The notes below the pieces were generated by a model. That model saw only the letters and a program-made list of their open reading frames with translations. It did not search any database and was not told where the DNA came from. The position numbers and the translations under genes are program-made. Source: an uncultured Clostridia bacterium (GTDB lineage: Bacteria > Bacillota > Clostridia > Christensenellales > Borkfalkiaceae). Taken from it: a stretch of DNA of 64,000 nucleotides. Positions 57,756 through 64,000 of the stretch are shown piece by piece; within the stretch, counting starts at the first letter, position 1; each line of letters begins with the position of its first letter. The stretch spans positions 74,723 to 138,722 of the forward strand of contig CALWCE010000003.1 of assembly GCA_944376295.1 (NCBI GenBank). The letters are read 5' to 3'.

Positions 57756-58139
57756 ACTGTAAGGGAACAGTACGAACCACGCTTTTTCGTCGCGGCAAGA
57801 CGCGTCTTGCGGGCATTCGGCAAAGCCGACCGCCGCGCCTTTTTCGTCTGCCGCTCCTCTTCGCAAAATTTTACATCGTAAAATTTCGCGAGGGCTGTGG
57901 TATGAATTGGACGCCTTGCCGTTCATCGTCTTTGCAATACGGCGGTATTGCTGCATCCTCTTCACGGCAAAGCATCTCAAAATCTACTCGCCAAAAGTGC
58001 GAAGCAATCAAAAGCTGCGGTTTTGCCCCCAGACAAGGCAAGGGCCGCAGGCCGTGCCGAGCGCACGGTCAAGGGCCTTAACGCAGTATCGGGGCAAAAT
58101 ACGCGCTTTTGATCGGGTTCCTATTATTCCCTTACAGTA
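57755..58139. mobile_element. MITE-like non-coding element inserted at a TA in the exporter leader
   Basis: Terminal inverted repeats CTGTAAGGGAA... (57757-57778) and its partner at 58116-58137 match at 19 of 22 positions, flanked by TA on both sides, the target rule of IS630/Tc1-type elements. The 381-bp interior has no credible gene but many hairpins: a perfect 16-bp palindrome at 57795-57810, AAATTTTAC/GTAAAATTT, the conserved repeat at 57916-57995, and a long stem (58007-58029 with 58091-58113). The left TA overlaps the last base of the -10 box, so the element now forms the exporter's 5' leader. Confidence 0.75.
57916..57995. repeat. Structured dispersed repeat, copy B
   Basis: Outer stem TTGCCGT (57916-57922) with ACGGCAA (57964-57970); inner stem GCAATAC (57934-57940) with GTATTGC (57945-57951). 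Compared with copy A (22006-22085) the closing pair is T-A instead of C-G, and the hairpin loop differs while stems hold. The 3' tail CATC-CAAAATCT...GCCAA is also shared. Confidence 0.7.
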
Positions 58140-58164
58140 TAAAGCAGAACAAAGGGAGGGCATC

Positions 58165-59892
58165 ATGTTTTGCCTCATTCGCTATCTCACCAAAAAACAA
58201 GTTTTCTTCTTTCTTTTGCTCCTTGCATTCCTCGTCGTGCAGGTGTTTGCCGACGTCACGCTTCCCACCTACACGGCGCGCATCGTCGAACAGATGCAGG
58301 CGGGCGCAGAGGCGCTTTCCATCCTCAGAACGGGCGGCATCATGCTCGCCTTCGCGGCGGTGAGCGTCCTTGCGACCATCGCAGAGACCTTCCTCTCCGC
58401 CTCCATCTCAACGGGCCTCGGGCGGCGGCTGAGAGGGGAGGTGTTCTCGCACGTCTTATCGCTTTCCGACCGCACGGCAGGCGCGTTTACGGCGGGCTCG
58501 CTTTTGACGCGCACCACCAACGACGTCCAGCAGGTCGTCTCCTCGATGGTGCTCATCCTTCGCCTCGGCGTGGGCGCGCCCCTCATGGCTGGCATGGCGA
58601 TCGTCCGCATCGCCCAGTCGAGCGGCGAACTCACCTTCGTCACGGCTGGCGCCGTCGTCATCCTGCTTTGCGGCATCGCCGCCATCCTCGCCGTCACGCT
58701 GCCCCGCTTCAAGCTCGTCCAGAAGCTCACCGACCGCCTCAACGGCACCTTGCGTGATACGCTCACGGGCATCCGCGTCGTGCGCGCCTACAATGCGGAG
58801 GAGTACGAGCGCGCCCGCTTCGAAGAGGTGAGCGCCGCCCTTCAGAAGAACAACACCTTCGCAGGCCGCGCGATGGCGCTCATGAACCCCCTCATGATGC
58901 TCATCTTCAACGGCCTGACGCTCGCCATCTATTGGCTGGGGTGCTTCATCATCGTGCGCGACAACAACGCCGCCTTCTTTCCCGAAATGTTCTCCTTCAC
59001 CCAGCTCGCCTCGCAGGTCGTCACGGCGTTCATGGTGCTCATCATGCTCTTCAACATGATCCCGCGCGCGCAGGTCTCCGCAAAGCGCATTCTGGAAGTG
59101 CTCCAAAAGCAGTCCGAACTCCAAGACCCCGCCGCTCCCGTCTCCTATACCCCCGACGGCTCCATCGAGATGAAAGGCGTTTCCGCAAGCTACGGCGGCG
59201 CGCCTGTGATAAGCCGGGTTTCTTTCCGTGTGGAGAGGGGGCAGACGCTCGCCGTCGTGGGCGGCACGGGCGCAGGCAAGACGACGCTTCTAAAGCTCCT
59301 TCTGCGCTTTCTCGATGCCGACGCGGGCGAAGTCTTCGTGGGCGGCATGAACGTTAAGGACGTCCCGCAAAAGGAGCTCCGCAGCCACCTCGGCTACGCC
59401 CCGCAAAAGAGCGCGCTTCTTTCGGGCACCATCCGCGAAAATCTCGCCTTCGCCGACCCTTCGCTTTCGGACGAAGCCCTCATGGCGGCAGCCGACGCCG
59501 CCTGTGCCGCAGAGTTCATCACGGAAAAGGGGGGCTTGCAGGCAGAGGTCGCGCAGGGCGGCCGCAACTTCTCGGGCGGGCAGCGCCAGCGCCTCTCCAT
59601 CGCCCGCGCCGTTGCCGCCAGGCCTTCCTATGTGCTCTTTGACGACAGCTTCTCCGCGCTCGACTTCGCAACGGACGCCAAAGTGAGGAAAAACCTCAAA
59701 GAGCGCTTTGCAGGCACCACCAAAGTCATCGTCGCCCAGCGCATCTCCACCGTGCGCGATGCCGACGTCATCGTCGTTTTGGACCACGGCAAAATGGCAG
59801 GCGCAGGCACGCATGAAGAATTGCTTAAAACTTGTCCCGCATACCTCGAAATAGCACAATCACAAATGACCCAAGAGGAGCTTGCAAGATGA
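58165..59892 (+). CDS. Heterodimeric ABC exporter, subunit with degenerate ATP site
   Basis: A 575-residue half-transporter with six helices then an ATPase domain: Walker [14 protein letters not shown]-loop YAPQK, signature FSGGQRQRLSIARA, Walker B YVLFDDSFSALDF. The catalytic Glu after Walker B is Asp, and the switch position reads AQRIST instead of AHR, both marks of the non-hydrolysing site of heterodimers such as TM287/288 and BmrCD. ATG 58165 has GGGAGGG; the longer frame runs through the MITE and is not used. It is probably a multidrug or peptide exporter under TetR control. Confidence 0.9.
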   Translation: MFCLIRYLTKKQVFFFLLLLAFLVVQVFADVTLPTYTARIVEQMQAGAEALSILRTGGIMLAFAAVSVLATIAETFLSASISTGLGRRLRGEVFSHVLSLSDRTAGAFTAGSLLTRTTNDVQQVVSSMVLILRLGVGAPLMAGMAIVRIAQSSGELTFVTAGAVVILLCGIAAILAVTLPRFKLVQKLTDRLNGTLRDTLTGIRVVRAYNAEEYERARFEEVSAALQKNNTFAGRAMALMNPLMMLIFNGLTLAIYWLGCFIIVRDNNAAFFPEMFSFTQLASQVVTAFMVLIMLFNMIPRAQVSAKRILEVLQKQSELQDPAAPVSYTPDGSIEMKGVSASYGGAPVISRVSFRVERGQTLAVVGGTGAGKTTLLKLLLRFLDADAGEVFVGGMNVKDVPQKELRSHLGYAPQKSALLSGTIRENLAFADPSLSDEALMAAADAACAAEFITEKGGLQAEVAQGGRNFSGGQRQRLSIARAVAARPSYVLFDDSFSALDFATDAKVRKNLKERFAGTTKVIVAQRISTVRDADVIVVLDHGKMAGAGTHEELLKTCPAYLEIAQSQMTQEELAR

Positions 59893-61661
59893 AACAACAA
59901 AAGAACAGATCGCCGCTTTCCAAATTACTTATTTACTGCAAGCGCCATCTTGCGGGGCTTATCGCCGTGCTCATTCTGAGCATCGCGGGCGTCTTTCTCA
60001 CCGTCTTTGCCGCCACCTTCTTAAAGGAGCTCACCGACTACATCGAATCGGCATCCCGTCAGGCATCGGGCTCCGTCACGATGGCAGACGTCATCGATAT
60101 GAACGTCATCCTCCGCCTCGGTCTGACGCTCACGGGCATGTACTTAGGCTCCGCGTTCTGCTCTTATTTGCAAGCCTATCTCATGGCGGGCATCAATCAG
60201 AGCGTCGCGCGCCGTTTGCGCACGGATATCTCCGCCAAGCTCGGCAGGCTTCCCATGCGCTATTTCGACGGCCACGCCCTGGGCGATACGCTCTCCCGCG
60301 TCACCAACGACGTCGATACCGTCGCCCAGTCCATGGCAAGCTCGCTGAGCACGTCGCTCACGGCGGCGGTGCAGCTCGTCGTCGTCATCGTCATGATGTT
60401 CCTCACCGACCCGTGGATGACGCTCACCGCCTTTGCGACCGTTCCCTTCTCTCTCCTTGTCATCGCCTTCATCGTGCGCCGTTCGCAGAAGTACTTCCGC
60501 GCCCAGCAGCAGCGGCTCGGAGCGCTCAACGGCTGTGCAGAGGAGTACTACTCCTCGCTCGAGCTCATCCGCGCTTACGGCGCCGAGGAGCGCGCCCTGC
60601 AAAGCTTCGAACAGGGCAACGAACGCCTCCGCGCTTCCATGTACCGCGCCAACGTCATCTCGGCGATCGCCCATCCCCTGACGACCTTCATCTCCAAGCT
60701 CGGCTATGTCGCCATCTGCGTGGTAGGGGGCATCCTGATGGCGCGCGGCGGGGCAACGCTCGGCGATCTTGCCGCCTTTCTTCTCTACATCAACCTCTTC
60801 CAGTCTCCCTTGTCGCAGCTCGGGCAGGCGGCGAACTTGTTCCAGTCCGCCTCTGCCGCCGCAGGCCGCGTCTTTGAATTCCTCGAAGAGGAGGAAGAAC
60901 CGCAGGAAACGCCCGCCGCGCACATTGCGCCCGAAGAGGTGAAAGGCGCCGTCGAATTCCGCCACGTCTCCTTCGGGTATGATGCTTCCCACCCCGTCCT
61001 CCGCGATTTCTCCGCGACGGTCAAAGCGGGGCAGAAGGTCGCCATCGTCGGCCCCACGGGCGCAGGTAAGACGACGCTTGTCAATCTTCTGATGCGCTTT
61101 TACGAATGCGAAGGGGATATCCTCATCGACGGCGTCTCCATCAAATTGCTCTCCCGCGCCAACGTGCGCGATCTCTTCTCGATGGTCTTGCAGGATGCAT
61201 GGGTGTTCGGCGGCACGCTCAAAGATAACGTCCTCTACAGCAAGCAGGGCGTTCCCGAAGAGCGCGTCAAAGAGGCGGTCATCGCTTCCGATATCTATCA
61301 CCTCGTCGCGGCGCTCCCGCAGGGTGCGGAGACGGTCATCGGCGAAAATTCCCTCTCGGGCGGGCAGAAGCAGCTCGTCACCATCGCCCGCGCCATGATC
61401 GAAGACGCGCCCATGCTCATTTTGGACGAGGCGACTTCCAACGTCGACACCCGCACCGAGCGCACCATCCAGGCGGCGATGGACGCCCTCACGAAGGGCC
61501 GCACGAGCTTCGTCATCGCCCACCGCCTTTCGACCATCCAAAATGCCGACCTCATCCTCGTGCTCGACCACGGCAACATCGTCGAACAGGGCACGCACGA
61601 AGAGCTACTTTCCCGCCGCGGCTTCTATTACGATCTCTACAACGCCCAGTTCGCAGGCTGA
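59889..61661 (+). CDS. Heterodimeric ABC exporter, catalytic subunit
   Basis: A 590-residue half-transporter. Six-helix domain (HLAGLIAVLILSIAGVFLTVFAATFL onward), then Walker A VGPTGAGKTTLV, signature LSGGQKQLVTIARA, Walker B MLILDEATSNVDTRTE with catalytic Glu, and switch His in VIAHRLST. So it supplies the consensus residues missing in its partner. ATG 59889 overlaps the first gene's stop by 4 nt. Together they form one exporter pumping out of the cell; substrate unknown. Confidence 0.93.
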   Translation: MKQQKNRSPLSKLLIYCKRHLAGLIAVLILSIAGVFLTVFAATFLKELTDYIESASRQASGSVTMADVIDMNVILRLGLTLTGMYLGSAFCSYLQAYLMAGINQSVARRLRTDISAKLGRLPMRYFDGHALGDTLSRVTNDVDTVAQSMASSLSTSLTAAVQLVVVIVMMFLTDPWMTLTAFATVPFSLLVIAFIVRRSQKYFRAQQQRLGALNGCAEEYYSSLELIRAYGAEERALQSFEQGNERLRASMYRANVISAIAHPLTTFISKLGYVAICVVGGILMARGGATLGDLAAFLLYINLFQSPLSQLGQAANLFQSASAAAGRVFEFLEEEEEPQETPAAHIAPEEVKGAVEFRHVSFGYDASHPVLRDFSATVKAGQKVAIVGPTGAGKTTLVNLLMRFYECEGDILIDGVSIKLLSRANVRDLFSMVLQDAWVFGGTLKDNVLYSKQGVPEERVKEAVIASDIYHLVAALPQGAETVIGENSLSGGQKQLVTIARAMIEDAPMLILDEATSNVDTRTERTIQAAMDALTKGRTSFVIAHRLSTIQNADLILVLDHGNIVEQGTHEELLSRRGFYYDLYNAQFAG

Positions 61662-61675
61662 AAAAGGAGAATATC

Positions 61676-61728
61676 TTGTCATTGATGAAAAGATTTTGAT
61701 AGAACATCACAGTTTTTTCTGCTATGAT
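61676..61728 (+). promoter_or_regulatory. Promoter of the nucleoside hydrolase-GH3 unit
   Basis: TTGTCAT (61676-61682), TTTTGATAGAA (61694-61704) and -10 TATGAT (61723-61728). The same elements at the same distances (18 and 29 nt) precede the uronate cluster. Confidence 0.55.
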
Positions 61729-61771
61729 AAGAAAAAAGAGGGGAGCCGCACCTCTCCCGAGGAGAACATCC

Positions 61772-62761
61772 ATGAAACGCGAAGAAGTCTTACAGAAATT
61801 AGGATTTTCCATTCCCAAAGAAAAGCGCATCCGCGTCATCGTCCACAGCGACCTGAAAAACGAGGCAGACGACCAGTACGCCGTCATGCATCATCTGCTT
61901 TCCCCCAACGAAGAAGTGCTCGGCATCATCGCGGGGCACTTCGAATGGTTCCCCCGCCTTGCCGAAGAAGTCGCCGCAAGAGGGGAGTCGGGCCGCTTCG
62001 GCGAGGGGCTTAAGACCATGCTCTCCCGTCGCGGCAACACCATGCAGATGAGCTACGAAGAGGGCGAGCGCCTTTTATCTTTGGCGGAGATCGACGACGT
62101 GCCCCTTTTGAAGGGCGCACAGTTTGAGCTCGCCCGCGGCGACGAGCCGAGCGAAGGCGCCAAGTTCATCGTCCAAGAGGCAATGAAGGAAGACAGCCGC
62201 CCGCTCTTCGTGTGTTTCTTAGGCGGCATCACCGATCTTGCCGCAGCCTACAAGATAGAGCCCCGCATCGCACAAAAGCTCACCGCCGTCTGGATCGGCG
62301 GCGGCTCCTATCCCGCGGGCAACCCCGAATTCAACCTCTGTCAGGATATCGATGCTGTCAACCTCGTCTTTGAAAGCAATATCCCGCTCTGGCAGGTCCC
62401 GCAGGACGTCTACCGCACGATGGAAGTCAGTTTTTCCGAGCTCGCCCTCCACGTCGCCCCCTGCGGCAAGCTCGGCAAATATCTCTTCGAGGAACTTATC
62501 GAGACCTCGCAGACCATCATCGGCACCGAAAAGGACCGCTTCCCCGAAACCTGGGTGCTGGGCGATAACCCCACGGTGAGCGTGCTCCTCGAATGGGGGC
62601 AGCACTATTTCGATGAGATCCCCGCACCCCATGTCAACGCCGACGGCACCTATTCGGAAGGCGCCAAAAAAGAGCGCACCATCCGCGTCTACCGCTCGGT
62701 CAACGTGGGGCTCACCTTCCGCGACCTCTTTGCAAAGCTCGCACTCTGCTACAAGCCATAA
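61772..62761 (+). CDS. Inosine-uridine-type nucleoside hydrolase
   Basis: A 329-residue hydrolase splitting ribonucleosides, or related N-glycosides, to base and ribose. The calcium-binding start is RVIVHSDLKNEADDQYAVMHHLL, a variant of DTDxxNExDD with Ser replacing the first Asp; GHFEWFP and AVWIGGGSYPAGNPEFNLCQDIDA (NFxxDxEA-type) line the pocket. The first-Asp change and context beside a GH3 gene raise the chance of a non-standard substrate. ATG 61772 follows GAGGAG. Confidence 0.82.
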   Translation: MKREEVLQKLGFSIPKEKRIRVIVHSDLKNEADDQYAVMHHLLSPNEEVLGIIAGHFEWFPRLAEEVAARGESGRFGEGLKTMLSRRGNTMQMSYEEGERLLSLAEIDDVPLLKGAQFELARGDEPSEGAKFIVQEAMKEDSRPLFVCFLGGITDLAAAYKIEPRIAQKLTAVWIGGGSYPAGNPEFNLCQDIDAVNLVFESNIPLWQVPQDVYRTMEVSFSELALHVAPCGKLGKYLFEELIETSQTIIGTEKDRFPETWVLGDNPTVSVLLEWGQHYFDEIPAPHVNADGTYSEGAKKERTIRVYRSVNVGLTFRDLFAKLALCYKP

Positions 62762-62773
62762 AGGAGAACAAAT

Positions 62774-64000
62774 ATGCCGAGGACAAAGGACAATCTCAAG
62801 CGGGAAGTTGCTTCTCTGCTCTCCAAAATGACGGTCAGGGAAAAAGCCTCCCTTCTCTACGGGCGGCGCTTCTGGTACGTCACGGGTAAGGAGACGGGGC
62901 AGCCTCTTCCCGAGATCATGGTAACGGACGGCCCGAGCGGTCTCAGAAAGCAGTGCGGCAAAACGGATATGATCGGGCTCAACGAGAGCGTTCCCTCCAT
63001 CGCCTATCCCACGGGCTCGGCGCTCGCCTCCTCGTGGGATCCCGCTCTCCTCTTTTCGGTGGGGCAGGCGCTCGCAGAAGACTGCATCAAGGAAGAAGTT
63101 TCCGTCCTCTTAGGCCCCGCCGTCAACCACAAGCGCGATCCCTTATGCGGCCGCAATTTTGAATATTATTCGGAAGATCCCGTTCTCACCGCCGACCTCG
63201 GTACGGCGATGGTGCAGGGCATCCAGTCCAAGGGCGTGGGGGCGTGCGTCAAGCACTTTGCCTGCAACTCGCAGGAAGACGCCCGCTTCTTCTCGGACAG
63301 CATCGTCGACGAACGCGCCCTGCGCGAAATTTATCTCCGCCAGTTCGAAGCCATCCTCCGCCGCGCGCAGCCGTGGATGGTCATGACGGCGTACAACAAA
63401 ATCAACGGCACCCACTGCACGGAAAACAGCCGCCTTATGACGGACATCGCCCGCCGCGAGTGGGGGTATGAAGGGCTCTTCGTCACCGATTGGAGCGCCA
63501 TGCGCGATCAGCTCGCCGCCTACCGTGCGGGGCTCGATCTCGAAATGCCGGGCACCGTCGGGAGCGATCTCGACCTCGAGGAAGCCGTGAAAAGCGGCGC
63601 GCTCTCCGAAGAAGTGCTCAACGAGCGCGCGGGCAAGGTGCTCGAACTTCTCTTAAAGAGCGGGCAGAAAAAGCCGGCCCTTCCCAAGAACATGCAGGCG
63701 CAGCATCTCGCTGTCGCCCGCCGCGCGGCGGAAGAGTCCGCCGTCCTCGTCAAAAATCAAAACATCCTGCCGTTCTTCGCAAAGCAGCCCATCCTCGTCA
63801 TCGGCGCGTTTGCAAAGCAGCCCCGCTATCAGGGCGGCGGCAGCAGCAAGGTCATCCCCGTTCTGCTCGAAAACGCTCTCGAAGAGCTCCAAAAGCTGGG
63901 CGCAGAAGTCGTCTTTGCCGAAGGCTACGCCCGCAATTCCACCGAGCCCGACCCCTCGCTCATTCAGGAGGCCGCATCCCTTGCAAAGAAGTATCCTCAG
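62774..64000 (+). CDS. Glycoside hydrolase family 3 (beta-glucosidase-like), cut by window end
   Basis: The first 409 residues are in the window. N-terminal barrel: MTVREKASLLYGRRFW, VTDGPSGLR, GPAVNHKRDPLCGRNFEYYSEDP, ACVKHFACNSQED, and the nucleophile Asp in LFVTDWSAMRDQLAAY. The second domain begins at LAVARRAAEESAVLVKNQ. No signal peptide, so probably cytoplasmic. The start follows AAGGAG, 12 nt after the nucleoside hydrolase stop. Beta-glucosidase, xylosidase or related activities are all possible. Confidence 0.92.
   Translation, partial: MPRTKDNLKREVASLLSKMTVREKASLLYGRRFWYVTGKETGQPLPEIMVTDGPSGLRKQCGKTDMIGLNESVPSIAYPTGSALASSWDPALLFSVGQALAEDCIKEEVSVLLGPAVNHKRDPLCGRNFEYYSEDPVLTADLGTAMVQGIQSKGVGACVKHFACNSQEDARFFSDSIVDERALREIYLRQFEAILRRAQPWMVMTAYNKINGTHCTENSRLMTDIARREWGYEGLFVTDWSAMRDQLAAYRAGLDLEMPGTVGSDLDLEEAVKSGALSEEVLNERAGKVLELLLKSGQKKPALPKNMQAQHLAVARRAAEESAVLVKNQNILPFFAKQPILVIGAFAKQPRYQGGGSSKVIPVLLENALEELQKLGAEVVFAEGYARNSTEPDPSLIQEAASLAKKYPQ

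Noticed and set aside
61696..61728. TTGATA as -35 for the nucleoside hydrolase promoter
   Set aside because: It is 21 nt from the -10, too far for a normal promoter; the word is better seen as part of the shared module with the uronate cluster.
1..64000. CRISPR array, rRNA, tRNA
   Set aside because: No regularly spaced repeats and no tRNA-like T-loop with matching arms were found; GGTTCGATC at 24284 lacks the rest of a tRNA.

Overview
The window is GC-rich bacterial chromosome from what looks like a spore-forming, fermentative member of the Clostridia. The evidence is a spoVAC gene, a CwlD-like spore-cortex amidase, Clostridia-type operons (cysteine desulfurase-thiI, miaB-mutS-mutL-miaA-YnbB), type-2 argC, sigma-A-like promoters, and many enzymes for plant polysaccharides typical of a gut organism. 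No rRNA, tRNA or CRISPR array was found.

Layout. 1-2000: the end of an unrecognised gene, a RelBE-type toxin-antitoxin pair with two perfect operator palindromes, and a GH43 enzyme. 2057-6014: two exported, membrane-anchored proteins on the minus strand, with a phage-type late regulator between them. 6068-13590: an intact phage head and packaging module (large terminase, small HTH protein, portal, scaffold, coat, connector, beta-propeller, one unknown). Its order matches P22-like podoviruses, but there are no tail, lysis, replication or integration genes. 13778-19653: spoVAC, a DUF1858 redox protein, a MacB-like ABC pair, a CwlD amidase, an acyl-ACP thioesterase and a small membrane protein. 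19822-31543: arginine and carbamoyl-phosphate synthesis (argG, argC, argJ, argB, argD, argF, carA, carB), with carB fused in frame to dapF. 31544-46667: cysteine desulfurase/thiI, a class A PBP, a sirtuin, miaB, mutS, mutL, miaA and a YnbB-like PLP enzyme.

46668-49500 is a scar. A glycosidase gene is cut by a low-GC insert carrying a GNAT acetyltransferase and an oriT-like inverted-repeat region. A frameshifted gene follows, then an AraC regulator and a GH3 enzyme that have both lost their N-termini at one junction. 49496-56444 is a catabolic cluster for hexuronates (HAD, SDR fructuronate-reductase type, GH43, uxaC, uxuA, esterase, KDPG aldolase; no KDG kinase). 57019-61661 is a TetR regulator divergent from a heterodimeric ABC exporter. 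A 381-bp MITE-like element sits at the exporter's predicted transcription start. 61772-64000 holds a nucleoside hydrolase and the start of a GH3 glycosidase.

The most unusual features are structural and regulatory. (i) A hairpin repeat with compensatory changes occurs at 22006-22085 and inside the MITE at 57916-57995. (ii) Several monocistronic genes place a good -10 box only 6-7 nt before ATG with no Shine-Dalgarno, which predicts leaderless mRNAs. (iii) CarB-DapF is fused without a linker. (iv) A minimal P22-like head module is intact. (v) The double truncation at about 48977 looks like a deletion or an assembly join. All functions are inferred by eye from motifs and gene order; no database search was run.
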